The translations under genes and the position numbers were made by a program. The notes under the pieces were generated by a model, which was given only the letters and a program-made list of their open reading frames with translations, was not told the origin of the DNA and ran no database searches. Below are positions 43,344 through 52,323 of a DNA stretch of 64,000 bases, piece after piece. Location of the stretch: NCBI RefSeq assembly GCF_000647975.1, contig NZ_JFKE01000005.1, positions 124,001-188,000 of the forward strand. Direction: 5' to 3'. This DNA is from Actibacterium mucosum KCTC 23349 (GTDB taxonomy: Bacteria > Pseudomonadota > Alphaproteobacteria > Rhodobacterales > Rhodobacteraceae). Within the stretch, counting starts at the first letter, position 1. Each line of letters opens with the position of its first letter.

Positions 43344-44378
43344 TTGCCTGATATGAGATTTTCGCCACCACCGCCCGTCCGACGCTCCAGCGATGCCAGC
43401 GGCATGAATCAAATGGTCGCGCGCAGTTTGAACGAACGTCTGATCATGTCGATGCTGCTTCAATGTGACGGCATGACGCGAAACGAACTGGTGCAGGCAA
43501 GCGGTTTGTCGGCTCAGACAATCTCAGTGATTGTTCGCGCCCTCGAGGCCGAAAAGCTAATTGTAAAAGGGAACGCGGTAAAGGGGCGAGTGGGTCCTCC
43601 GAGCAGGCCAATCAACCTCAACCCGAACGGTGCATTTGCCATCGGGCTGAACGTTCGCAGCACTGAGGTCACTGCCATTGTTGTAAACCTACTTGGCCAA
43701 GAGGTGGCAGGCTTGAGCCAGGGTCTCGCTGACACTTCGTCGGAGGCCTTGCACGAAGCCATTAAACAGATGATCAAAACGCTAGAGGTGGATTGCGGCA
43801 AAAGGAGATGGTCTCGACTGATCGGAGTCGGCCTCACCTTACCCCGGCCAAACGCGAGAATGGCGATCTCGGAGACAGAACTCGACGCTGCAAATCTGGA
43901 GAGCTTTCTGACATCCTTAGTCGGGCGGGATGTTCATATTCAGGAAGAAATGACTGCGCTTGTGAGCGCCGAGGCGATCTTTGGTGCGGCGCGCAAAGGC
44001 ACTGACTATTTGCAATGTTTTGTCGATACCGACCTGCACACTCGTGTTTGTTTGGACGGCAGAATTTACTCTGGGAACGTCGCCAAAGGGAAAGACAACC
44101 TTGTTCATAACGACGGTACAAATTCGGAAAAATGGCTCGATGACACCGCAGATGCTTTGGTTGAGCGGATTGAATCCCTCGCGCAATTCATCACGACGCC
44201 CATCGTGGTGATCTCTTCAGCCTACTCGTCTGATACGACGCGAAAGCTGAGTTATGCGGTTCAGAAACTGGTGGGACCAAGCAAAGAAATCCTGCCGAGT
44301 TCCTTTGGCTCGCAGGCGCTTTGCATAGGAGCTGCAGCACTCCCATTTCAGGTGCGATTTGTGGCAAAGGTGGATTAG
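43344..44378 (+). CDS. ROK family transcriptional regulator
   Basis: The 344-residue protein appears to start at a TTG 6 bp after AGGAGC; an ATG three codons on is the alternative. A winged-helix DNA-binding part (MTRNELVQASGLSAQTISVIVRALEAEKLI) precedes a ROK sugar-kinase-like domain opening PNGAFAIGLNVRSTEVTAIVV. The later kinase blocks, including the zinc-binding cysteine cluster, look weak or missing, fitting a repressor rather than a kinase. It sits 33 bp after the SGNH gene, divergent from the sugar operon, and probably controls both. Confidence 0.8.
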   Translation: MPDMRFSPPPPVRRSSDASGMNQMVARSLNERLIMSMLLQCDGMTRNELVQASGLSAQTISVIVRALEAEKLIVKGNAVKGRVGPPSRPINLNPNGAFAIGLNVRSTEVTAIVVNLLGQEVAGLSQGLADTSSEALHEAIKQMIKTLEVDCGKRRWSRLIGVGLTLPRPNARMAISETELDAANLESFLTSLVGRDVHIQEEMTALVSAEAIFGAARKGTDYLQCFVDTDLHTRVCLDGRIYSGNVAKGKDNLVHNDGTNSEKWLDDTADALVERIESLAQFITTPIVVISSAYSSDTTRKLSYAVQKLVGPSKEILPSSFGSQALCIGAAALPFQVRFVAKVD

Positions 44379-44406
44379 GCCTGCCGCGCGGAGCTCTTGC
44401 GTAGCT

Positions 44407-44845
44407 CTAGCGAAGCGGGCCGGGTGGCACGGTCGAGATTGGCGTAAACGGCTGGAACCAATCCGCCAAGTGATTTGTGTGGTCGCTGTGTATTGAGTCG
44501 ATCCTCCAGTTTTCAATGATCTGTCGGGCTTCGGCGAGATTGCCGAAGATAAGTTCATTCAGACACTGCGTTTCGCAGACGGCCATTAGAGCTTTCCACG
44601 AACGCGTTTTGCACTGACTTACCGGGCGTGAAGTAGTGCCAGCCGACACCCGTATCCTGGCACCATCGGAGAAACGCGTGAGATGTCATCTCCGTTCCAT
44701 TGTCGCTGCCAATCATATCTGGCTGAACGCAACGCCGGATCAGGTTGTCCAGTTCACGGATCATCCGCGCCCCGGACAACCAGCGATCCACGACTGTTGC
44801 CAGTGCCCCACGGGTGCAGTCATCCACAATCTGATCCTCCCCCAC
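44407..44845 (-). pseudogene. IS3-family transposase OrfB remnant (integrase core, frameshifted)
   Basis: The minus strand encodes [45 protein letters not shown] and [24 protein letters not shown]. These cover the second Asp and the Glu of the DDE triad. A frameshift near 44580 moves into [36 protein letters not shown], the usual C-terminus. The first part of OrfB, with the first Asp, is missing. Confidence 0.8.
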
Positions 44846-44889
44846 TGAAGTCGGCCTCCGCTGCGTTTAGGAGCGCAGCGAGGAAACAC

Positions 44890-44950
44890 TTGCCCAACAA
44901 GCGACCAAAGCCCGAAGAGATAGTCACGAAGCTACGGCAGGTTGAGGTGA
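44890..44950 (+). pseudogene. IS3-family OrfA N-terminal fragment, opposite orientation
   Basis: About 20 codons read PNKRPKPEEIVTKLRQVEV, the usual opening of an IS3 OrfA helix-turn-helix protein. It points away from the OrfB remnant, so the two cannot be halves of one simple insertion. It ends 17 bp before the tRNA-Tyr 3' end. Confidence 0.6.
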
Positions 44951-44967
44951 CCCGAAAAAAGAAGAAA

Positions 44968-45051
44968 TGGTGGGCGACCCTGGAATCGAACCAGGCGTGA
45001 GTCGCCTCGAGGGAGTTACAGTCCCCTGCCACACCTTGCGGCCTGTCGCCC
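44968..45051 (-). tRNA. tRNA-Tyr (anticodon GTA)
   Basis: On the minus strand the acceptor arms GGGCGAC and GTCGCCC pair perfectly. The anticodon loop reads CTGTAAC with GTA at the centre, the T-arm is CCTGG-TTCGATT-CCAGG, and there is a long class-II variable arm as expected for tRNA-Tyr. CCA is encoded. The 3' end faces the degraded island, the usual side for integration. Confidence 0.93.
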
Positions 45052-45163
45052 AACCTGGCGTGCTGGATAGCCCCGACCGGCAAGGGCGTCAACATGAAAA
45101 TTGCTTGCGGTTCCGGTTTCAACTCGTCATGTTCGCCGACCTGAACGAAAGGGTCCCGTGACC

Positions 45164-45964
45164 ATGAAAAAACCGGCTTGGGTAGTTGAAAAAGAACGTG
45201 CCAAACGCGCAGCCGCGGCAGAGACCGTTTGGCTGTTTGGCCTGCATGCAGTTCGCGATGCGTTGATGAACCCGGCGCGTCAAAAACTGCGGCTGGTGCT
45301 GACCCGCAACGCCGCCGACAAGCTGGTCGAGGCGATTGCCGCCGGTGGGATCGAGCCCGAAATGGCGGACCCGCGAAAATTTCCGGTGCCGTTGGATCCG
45401 GGATCCGTCCACCAGGGCGCGGCGCTGGAGGTGAAGCCGCTGAACTGGGGCAGCCTCAGCGACGTTGCAATTGGTGGCGAGGGGATGCCTCGGTTGGTGC
45501 TGCTGGACCGGGTGACCGACCCGCATAACGTGGGTGCGATCCTACGCTCGGCCGAGGTGTTCGGAGCCCGCGCGGTGATTGCGCCGCACCGCCATTCGGC
45601 ACCGGAAACCGGGGCGCTGGCGAAAACCGCGTCCGGCGCGTTAGAGCGGCAGCCTTACCTGCGGGTTAAGAATCTTGGCGACACGATGCTGCAATTGCGC
45701 GACATGGGTTATTACATGATCGGGCTGGATGGCGAAGGACAGGTGGCCCTGCATGACGCCGCCCTGGCCGAGGCCGACCGCCCTCTGGCACTGGTGATGG
45801 GGGCAGAAGGGCCCGGACTGCGCGCCCGCACGCGCGAACTGTGTGACGTGCTGGCCCGTATCCCGTTCTCGGGCGACTTTGGCTCTCTCAACGTGTCAAA
45901 TGCCGCCGCCGTAGCGCTTTATGCGGCCCGCGCCGCGACAGAGGCCAGGCTCACGAACAGTTAA
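45164..45964 (+). CDS. rlmB: TrmH/SpoU family 2'-O-methyltransferase (RlmB-type, 23S rRNA)
   Basis: From the ATG at 45164 the product is 266 residues; an in-frame GTG at 45158 has better spacing from AAAGGG and could be the real start. An N-terminal substrate domain (WLFGLHAVRDALMNPARQKLRLVL) precedes the knotted SPOUT domain. That domain has motifs LLDRVTDPHNVGAILRSAEVFG, LALVMGAEGPGLR and IPFSGDFGSLNVSNAAAVALY. RlmB methylates G2251 in 23S rRNA using S-adenosylmethionine. Adjacency to tRNA-Tyr is, as I recall, common in this order. Confidence 0.88.
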   Translation: MKKPAWVVEKERAKRAAAAETVWLFGLHAVRDALMNPARQKLRLVLTRNAADKLVEAIAAGGIEPEMADPRKFPVPLDPGSVHQGAALEVKPLNWGSLSDVAIGGEGMPRLVLLDRVTDPHNVGAILRSAEVFGARAVIAPHRHSAPETGALAKTASGALERQPYLRVKNLGDTMLQLRDMGYYMIGLDGEGQVALHDAALAEADRPLALVMGAEGPGLRARTRELCDVLARIPFSGDFGSLNVSNAAAVALYAARAATEARLTNS

Positions 45965-46080
45965 ACAGTCCTTCACACTTCTATTACATCGTTTGGACCT
46001 GTCGAAAGACGTACCTATCTATTCACGTGAGGCACGAAACCGGAACCGTCGTGCTTTCACTGTCCCTCGTTCCACAACTG

Positions 46081-46111
46081 GCGCCCGTCCTCTTGGATCG
46101 GGCGCTTTTTT
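46081..46111 (+). terminator. Rho-independent terminator after rlmB
   Basis: gcgcccg and cgggcgc pair around an 11-base loop and are followed by seven T residues. It sits about 115 bp after the rlmB stop and just before the CoA-binding protein gene. Confidence 0.85.
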
Positions 46112-46127
46112 CTGGTTGAGTGCCGGC

Positions 46128-46604
46128 ATGAGTGACTATTCAGATCCGTATCTTCGCAAGCTGCTGACACGGGCGCAGAACATCGCCGTTGTGGGCGTGT
46201 CTCTGAACCCCGTTCGGCCCAGCTATTACGTTGCGCGATATCTTGGCCGGAAGGGCAAGCGTGTGATCCCGGTAAACCCGGTGGCCGCAGGCGAAACCTT
46301 GTTCGGCGAAACGGTCTATGCCTCGTTGTCAGACATCCCCGCCGACACGAAGGTGGACATGGTTGATATCTTTCGCCGATCTGAATTCGTACCGCCTATT
46401 GTGGACGAGGCGATGGAAAGTTTTCCGGGGTTGAAGACAGTTTGGATGCAGATTGGCGTCAGCCATGCAGAGGCCGCCGCCAAGGCCGAGGCCGCGGGGC
46501 TGGACGTGGTGCAGAACCGGTGCCCCAAAATTGAATACCAGCGGTTGTTTGGCGAGCTGCGGATGGGCGGTTTTAATACCGGGATCATCTCGTCAAAGCT
46601 CTGA
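46128..46604 (+). CDS. CoA-binding (Rossmann) domain protein
   Basis: The 158-residue protein is a single CoA_binding_2 domain. IAVVGVSLNPVRPSYYVARYLGRKGKRVIPVNP forms the nucleotide-binding turn, followed by DMVDIFRRSEFVPPIVDEAM and a C-terminal NRCPKIEYQRL with a conserved Cys-Pro. It is related to the small YccU-type proteins, thought to bind CoA or a similar nucleotide; no reaction is known. I chose the ATG at 46128 because the terminator of rlmB lies immediately upstream; the longer frame would run through it. Confidence 0.85.
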   Translation: MSDYSDPYLRKLLTRAQNIAVVGVSLNPVRPSYYVARYLGRKGKRVIPVNPVAAGETLFGETVYASLSDIPADTKVDMVDIFRRSEFVPPIVDEAMESFPGLKTVWMQIGVSHAEAAAKAEAAGLDVVQNRCPKIEYQRLFGELRMGGFNTGIISSKL

Positions 46605-46668
46605 CGCCCTCAATTCTGCCGCATTGCGCCGTTAGGCTTGCCTGAATAGGCAAAAACAGGCCGGGCAG

Positions 46669-47709
46669 ATGGTTAAGACTTATGAAGATTTTCGTGCCGC
46701 GCTGATTCAGCGCGAATCGTCAGGCAATTACAGCGTGGTCAGCGCGGCCGGATTCCTGGGCGCGTACCAGTTTGGCGAGGCAGCGCTGGTGGATCTGGGT
46801 TATGTCGTGCATGACGGCAACCCGTTCGACAATCAGATCACCGCGTGGACCGGCAAGAACGGCATCACCAGCACCGGCGCGTTTCTGGCCAATCCCGGCG
46901 TGCAGGATGCGGCGGCGGACCAATGGTTCGCGCTGTTGTGGAGCTATGCCGAAAACCTGGGGCTGGACGCTTATATCGGGCAAGAGATCGACGGGGTATG
47001 GATCACCGCCAGTTCGATTGTCGCGGGTGCCCACCTTGTTGGTATCGGCAGCATGCGCGACTGGTTGGAAAGTGGCGGAACGTTGAACCTGACCGACGGG
47101 AATGGCACACCGGTAGAAGAGTATCTGGCGTTGTTCAGCGGCCACCAGTTGCCGTTTGATACCGGCGAAACGCCGGGAGACCTGACGCCCCCCCAAGATC
47201 CGGTTATCGAAGGGACCGATGGATCCAACATCTTACTTGGCGGATCCGGTGGTGAAGTATTTGACGGCAAAGGTGGGTTGGACCTGATCTTTGCCGGGGG
47301 TGGCGACGATACCGTTTTTGGCGGCGATGGTGTCGACATCATTCTGGGTGGCGCTGGCGGCGACGTTCTGAACGGCGAAAACGGCAATGATATCATCGTT
47401 GGGGGTGAGGGCCGCGACGAGATAACAGGTGGTGCAGGTGATGACGTGCTGATCGGACAAGGCGGCACGGATTTGTTTATCTTTGCCGACGGCTGGGGGG
47501 ACGATCGGATCACGGATTTTGACGCGTCGTCGACGGGCGATGTTGTGGTGCTGCGGGATGTTGCGTCGATTACGGACTACAACGACCTGGTGGCTCACCA
47601 CATGCTGCAATGGGGCAACAACGTTCTTATCCATGATGGGATGGGCAACACGATCACGCTGGTTGGGTATGAGTTAAACGAACTGGAGAGCGGGGATTTT
47701 GTGTTCTAG
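46669..47709 (+). CDS. RTX (hemolysin-type calcium-binding) protein with lysozyme-like N-terminus
   Basis: The 346-residue protein has no Sec signal. Residues about 1-150 include FRAALIQRESSGNYSVVSAAGFLGAYQFGEAALVDLGY, resembling the catalytic-Glu region (ESSGNY) of lytic transglycosylases. Residues about 185-290 hold calcium-binding nonapeptides of GGxGxDxxx type (GGGGDDTVFGGDGVDIILGG). The C-terminus ends in a hydrophobic ELESGDFVF suited to type I secretion. Probably a secreted cell-wall-active enzyme; transporter genes are not nearby. The repeat at 47721 begins 12 bp after its stop. Confidence 0.8.
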   Translation: MVKTYEDFRAALIQRESSGNYSVVSAAGFLGAYQFGEAALVDLGYVVHDGNPFDNQITAWTGKNGITSTGAFLANPGVQDAAADQWFALLWSYAENLGLDAYIGQEIDGVWITASSIVAGAHLVGIGSMRDWLESGGTLNLTDGNGTPVEEYLALFSGHQLPFDTGETPGDLTPPQDPVIEGTDGSNILLGGSGGEVFDGKGGLDLIFAGGGDDTVFGGDGVDIILGGAGGDVLNGENGNDIIVGGEGRDEITGGAGDDVLIGQGGTDLFIFADGWGDDRITDFDASSTGDVVVLRDVASITDYNDLVAHHMLQWGNNVLIHDGMGNTITLVGYELNELESGDFVF

Positions 47710-47720
47710 GGCGTGACCTG

Positions 47721-47784
47721 ATTGAGCGCCTTGCGGCGCATTTCTTTGGTCTCGCTTAGCCGCCTTGCGGCACGCTCGGGTGGG
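47721..47784. repeat. Dispersed intergenic repeat, second copy
   Basis: It matches 17679-17744 in sequence and order of blocks (attgagcgcctt, cggcgca, tctcgc, cgccttgcggc, gctcgggtggg). It fills the gap between the RTX stop and the hisE stop, again at a convergent gene junction. Confidence 0.7.
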
Positions 47785-47787
47785 CGT

Positions 47788-48102
47788 TCAGGTGCCGCGT
47801 TGCGCTTTTTCCGTGATCCCGGACGTGCCTTCACGGCGCTCCAGTTCGGAAAATACATCGGCCAGTGCCACGTCGCGCGCGGCAAGCATGACAAGCAGGT
47901 GGTAAAGCACGTCGGCGGCTTCGGATGTCAGCCTTGCATTGTCGCCCTTTACCGCTTCGATAATGGCCTCAACCGCTTCTTCCCCGAACTTTTCCGCGCA
48001 TTTTTCCGGCCCCTTGGCCAGTAGCTTAGCTGTCCACGAGCTTTCCGGATCGGCGGTTTTGCGGGTCTCGATCGTGGCGGCGAGGGATTCAAGTGTGGTC
48101 AT
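47788..48102 (-). CDS. hisE: Phosphoribosyl-ATP diphosphatase
   Basis: The 104-residue protein is a MazG-like all-alpha pyrophosphohydrolase that converts phosphoribosyl-ATP to phosphoribosyl-AMP in histidine synthesis. The metal-binding acidic residues are in [18 protein letters not shown] and [19 protein letters not shown]. It starts inside the stop codon of the preceding unknown gene (ATGA, 48099-48102). The C-terminal [10 protein letters not shown] is typical. Confidence 0.92.
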   Translation of the reverse strand: MTTLESLAATIETRKTADPESSWTAKLLAKGPEKCAEKFGEEAVEAIIEAVKGDNARLTSEAADVLYHLLVMLAARDVALADVFSELERREGTSGITEKAQRGT

Positions 48103-48517
48103 TTCCGAAGATCATCCAATCTGCTGTCTTTCATAAATACCGCATCCCACATCGCAAATGCTTCAGCTGCAAAAGAACTGCCCAAAATATCGTCCCGGTC
48201 AAGGTAGATCGCTTTTACGTCACCTCTCTCAGATGACAGATCCAGTAATCTAGCGCCTCCGGAGTCTTTGTTATAGGCCAAACCAAAGCACCACCTTTGT
48301 TCAGCTGTTGCTTCTTCGGACCAATTTCCTGTGCCGAAACGAAAAACGGGGTCCAATTCCGGATGACCCTCTGCATATCGGACCCAGTAGAAGGCGATCC
48401 ACTGTCCTTTGGCATCTTCGATGTCGCCGTTGATCTGCACTGTATTCTTGCCACAACAATCACACGGCGTACTCTCGAAATCCGTTTCCACTATCCGCAA
48501 GTCTTCCCAGACGAGAG

Positions 48518-48521
<4 letters not shown>
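48099..48521 (-). CDS. Uncharacterised 140-residue protein locked between hisF and hisE
   Basis: The frame starts at a GTG that shares GTGA with the hisF stop and ends sharing ATGA with the hisE start, so it is coupled on both sides. The soluble protein opens [15 protein letters not shown] and has a CDCCGKNT motif, then [36 protein letters not shown], and ends [19 protein letters not shown]. The Cys trio could bind zinc or be redox active. It is not a histidine enzyme I recognise. It is less GC-biased than hisF, suggesting later acquisition. A longer open frame upstream in this register is the shadow of hisF. Confidence 0.78.
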
Positions 48522-49279
<758 letters not shown>

Positions 49280-49393
49280 GGCAATGCCCTTTGCGTTCAA
49301 TTGACCGACCAATAGCGTCTTGGCCATTCGAAGACCAGTGTCAAACCTTTGCCACCCTTGTCAGGTGCAGGGGATCGCACTACCCCTTTCTGT

Positions 49394-49864
49394 ATGACAC
49401 GGTTTGGTATTCTTTCTTTTGGTATCGTACTTGGCCTGGCTTGGCTGGTGGGGTTGCTTGGGTATTACAGCCGTTTACCGGGCTTTCTGCCCCTTGATTT
49501 CATGCTGTTCCGGTTTCAAATCGTCAGTGCGATGCAGGCCTGGCAAGCGGGCGACGTTGCCCTGCATGTCTGGGGCACCAAGGGTCCAGACACCATCTTT
49601 CTCGCACTTTATGGTGTGGTGCTGACGGCGGTTGCCATCTGGTATTGGCAAGGGCGGCTGAGGGCGCTGATGCTGGTGCTGGTGTGGGTGGCTGTTGGCG
49701 CGGATTACGTAGAGAACCACTATAATCTGCGGTTGCTTGCGGGACAGGGTGGCGTCGGGCCACACCTTGTTGCAAGCTGGGTCAAATTCCTGGCAATTGC
49801 ACCGCCCATGAATTGGGGTCTGGTCCTGTGGTTCCGCGAAATCCGTGCGCGCCGCGTTTCGTGA
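49394..49864 (+). CDS. Membrane protein with about four spans
   Basis: The 156-residue product from the ATG at 49394 has hydrophobic segments ILSFGIVLGLAWLVGLLGYY, TIFLALYGVVLTAVAIWYW, ALMLVLVWVAVGADYV and VKFLAIAPPMNWGLVLWF. No strong ribosome site is visible. The spans and the acidic-aromatic VGADYVENHYNLRLL between two of them give no clear family. It lies divergent from hisF, in a part of the his region occupied by unrelated genes. Confidence 0.7.
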   Translation: MTRFGILSFGIVLGLAWLVGLLGYYSRLPGFLPLDFMLFRFQIVSAMQAWQAGDVALHVWGTKGPDTIFLALYGVVLTAVAIWYWQGRLRALMLVLVWVAVGADYVENHYNLRLLAGQGGVGPHLVASWVKFLAIAPPMNWGLVLWFREIRARRVS

Positions 49865-49975
49865 TCAGCAATTGATAAAGCGCTTATTGGTTTTCGCGGC
49901 AGCGGTATTAACTTTCTTGTCGTAAAGGAATTAACACAGCCGTCACAATAGGTTTAAGATTGTGTTAAGATTTTC

Positions 49976-49993
49976 CCAACGCTGAAGCGTTGG
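49976..49993. terminator. Small hairpin after the membrane-protein gene
   Basis: ccaacgc-tgaa-gcgttgg is a perfect 7-bp stem with a four-base loop, about 110 bp past the upstream stop and 50 bp before the next small gene. It has no T-run on the plus strand, but on the minus strand it is followed by GAAAA. It may be a weak terminator or a leader structure. Confidence 0.4.
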
Positions 49994-50041
49994 CTGATTC
50001 TTGGCATTGAACTATGCGTGATAGCGGGTGGAGAAAGTTGA

Positions 50042-50200
50042 ATGACCAATCAAATGCGTGTGCTTAGTGATGCGACACTGGAAGCGATGGAAAATCGTTT
50101 TGTTCCAGGCGCTTGGATTTTCCCGTTTGCGACGGCTGGCGGCCTGATCTGGGCTGCGCTGATTTGGGCCGTCCTTTCTGTGAGCGGCTTGACGGGCTGA
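50042..50200 (+). CDS. Single-span small membrane protein, 52 residues
   Basis: An ATG 9 bp after GGAG (gtggagaaag) opens a 52-codon frame. The N-terminal half is soluble and acidic (RVLSDATLEAMENRFVPG) and the C-terminal half is one hydrophobic helix (TAGGLIWAALIWAVLSVSGL). A good ribosome site and plausible composition argue that it is translated. It ends 72 bp before the convergent hisA stop. No family recognised. Confidence 0.55.
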   Translation: MTNQMRVLSDATLEAMENRFVPGAWIFPFATAGGLIWAALIWAVLSVSGLTG

Positions 50201-50272
50201 ATCAATTCACATGAACGAGCGCTGCCGAAATGCGCAGCTTTCAGTCCTGCGGGACAGAAAACTGATTGGGCG

Positions 50273-50995
50273 TTAACCTTTTAGGACGCGCAATGCTTCG
50301 GCCAAATCAATTGCACCGTCATAAAGGGCCCGCCCGGAAATCGCACCATTCAGATCAGCGCCACAATCGCGCAATGCAACCAGGTCTTCCAAAGACGAGA
50401 CCCCACCCGAGGCAATAACCGGGATGGATACCGAGCGCGCCAAATCGGCGGTCGCCTCAATGTTTGGTCCCTGCATCGCGCCATCGCGGTTGATATCTGT
50501 ATAGATGATCGCCGCCACGCCAGCGTCTTCGAAACTGCGCGCCAGGTCGGTCACCATCACGTCGGTTTCTTCGGCCCAACCTTTGGTCGCGACCCGCCCA
50601 TTCCGGGCATCAATGCCAACAGCCACTTGCCCCGGAAACGCTTTGGCCGCCTCGCGCACCAGATCGGGGTTTTCCACCGCTACGGTCCCCAGGATCACAC
50701 GCGCCAGCCCCTTGCCCAACCACTTCTCAATCGTGGCCATATCGCGGATCCCACCGCCCAGCTGCGCAGGCACTTTGCACCGGCTCAGGATCGCCTCGAC
50801 CGGCGCAGCGTTCACCGGCTCACCTGCAAAAGCACCGTTCAGATCGACCAGATGCAACCACGCGCAACCGGCTTCCACAAAGGCTTCGGCCTGCGCGGCA
50901 GGATCGTCATTGAACACGGTCGCCTGATCCATCTCGCCCTTGTAAAGGCGCACGGCCTGTCCGTCTTTCAGGTCGATGGCGGGATAAAGGATCAT
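50273..50995 (-). CDS. hisA: ProFAR isomerase
   Basis: From the ATG at 50993-50995 (AGGAG upstream) the product is 240 residues. It isomerises the ProFAR ring-opened ribose in histidine synthesis. The barrel has the catalytic Asp in [14 protein letters not shown] and the second in [14 protein letters not shown]. Phosphate loops are [11 protein letters not shown] and [12 protein letters not shown]. An upstream extension in frame is not supported by a ribosome site. Confidence 0.95.
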   Translation of the reverse strand: MILYPAIDLKDGQAVRLYKGEMDQATVFNDDPAAQAEAFVEAGCAWLHLVDLNGAFAGEPVNAAPVEAILSRCKVPAQLGGGIRDMATIEKWLGKGLARVILGTVAVENPDLVREAAKAFPGQVAVGIDARNGRVATKGWAEETDVMVTDLARSFEDAGVAAIIYTDINRDGAMQGPNIEATADLARSVSIPVIASGGVSSLEDLVALRDCGADLNGAISGRALYDGAIDLAEALRVLKG

Positions 50996-51126
50996 GTCGG
51001 GCTCCTGTCTTTGTCTGCCGCCTTTATGCACGCCCCACGCCCAAGCGCAACGGCAAGCCGACTTAACGTCATGCTTGCCACGGGCGTGTCGCCCCATGCA
51101 GGATATCCGCCACAAGGGAGGACACC

Positions 51127-51522
51127 ATGTTCAAAAAACTCGCTCTGACCACGGCATTCATGTTTTCTGCCGGTGTTGCCATGGCCGCCGATCCGGTTGA
51201 AGGCATTTGGAAGACCACGCCCGATGACAACGGCAATTTCGGACATATTCAAATTGCCCCTTGCGGCGCCAAGATCTGCGGCACGCTGATCAAGGCCTTT
51301 GACAGTTCCGGCGCACAGGTCGAATCCGAAAATGTTGGCCGCGCCATCATCTGGGACATGCAAGCGCTGGGCGGTGGGAAATACGGCAAGGGCAAGGTCT
51401 GGGCCCCGGATCGCGACAAGACCTATAACTCGAAAATGGCTCTCAGCGGCGACAGTCTTGCCATATCGGGCTGCGTTCTGGGTATCTGCCGTGATGGCGG
51501 CCAGTGGAACCGGGTGAAGTAA
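51127..51522 (+). CDS. DUF2147 family exported protein
   Basis: The 131-residue protein begins with a Sec signal ([20 protein letters not shown], cleavage before ADPVEG). The mature domain reads [31 protein letters not shown] and later [32 protein letters not shown], the pattern of DUF2147, with two cysteine pairs. It follows AAGGGAGGACACC. Function unknown; members are periplasmic beta-barrel-like proteins. It is convergent with hisH. Confidence 0.85.
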   Translation: MFKKLALTTAFMFSAGVAMAADPVEGIWKTTPDDNGNFGHIQIAPCGAKICGTLIKAFDSSGAQVESENVGRAIIWDMQALGGGKYGKGKVWAPDRDKTYNSKMALSGDSLAISGCVLGICRDGGQWNRVK

Positions 51523-51633
51523 CTCGATCAAACCGCAACGGGCGGCAACCCGAGCGCGGGGGCTTGCCCCCCAAGCGAGACAAGAACGGCACGCGTGCCC
51601 GCCAGGGTGCGCGTTCCTTTAACAAACAGCTGC

Positions 51634-52272
51634 TTACGGTGCCCAGCGCAGGAAGTTTCCGATAATCCGCAAACCCGTGGCTTGGCTCTTTTCGGGATGG
51701 AATTGGGTGCCCACCATATTGCCGCGCCCCACGATCGCCGTGATGGAACCGGCATAGTCGCAATGAGCCACCAGGTGCTCGGCTGCGTCCACCCTGAAAT
51801 GATAGGAATGCACGAAATAGGCGTGATCGCCCGTTGCAACCCCGTCCAACACCGCGTGCGGTTGGTCAATCACAAGATCGTTCCAGCCCATATGCGGTAC
51901 CTTCAGCGATGCATCGCTTGGCGTGATCCGGTCCACCTCGCCGCCGATCCAGTCAAAGCCCGGCGTTTCAGAATATTCCAACCCGCGCGTGGCCATCATC
52001 TGCATGCCAATGCATATCCCCATGAACGGACGGCCCGCGCTCATAACCACCTCTTCGATGGCTTCATACAGGCCGGAATGGTCGAACAGTTCTTGCCGAC
52101 AGGCCGGAAAGGCCCCGTCGCCGGGTAATACCACCCGATCGGCGCGCCGCACCGCTTCGGGGTCCGAGGTCACCAGAACCTCGCCCGCATCCACCTCGCG
52201 GGCCACCCGCTCAAAGGCCTTCTGGGCCGAGTGCAGGTTTCCCGATTCATAATCGACAATGGCGGTCAGCAT
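51634..52272 (-). CDS. hisH: Imidazole glycerol phosphate synthase, glutaminase subunit
   Basis: The 212-residue class I glutamine amidotransferase supplies ammonia to HisF. The nucleophile cysteine is in PFMGICIGMQMM, and the His-Glu pair in VGTQFHPEKSQ. The oxyanion strand LPGDGAFPAC is also present. About 110 bp of palindrome-rich sequence (including ggcacgcgtgcc at 51589-51600) separates it from the convergent DUF2147 gene. Confidence 0.94.
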   Translation of the reverse strand: MLTAIVDYESGNLHSAQKAFERVAREVDAGEVLVTSDPEAVRRADRVVLPGDGAFPACRQELFDHSGLYEAIEEVVMSAGRPFMGICIGMQMMATRGLEYSETPGFDWIGGEVDRITPSDASLKVPHMGWNDLVIDQPHAVLDGVATGDHAYFVHSYHFRVDAAEHLVAHCDYAGSITAIVGRGNMVGTQFHPEKSQATGLRIIGNFLRWAP

Positions 52273-52323
52273 GCGCAGGTCTCCGGTTTTCTGCCTGTCA
52301 CGTCGCGCGAAACGCGTCGGGCG

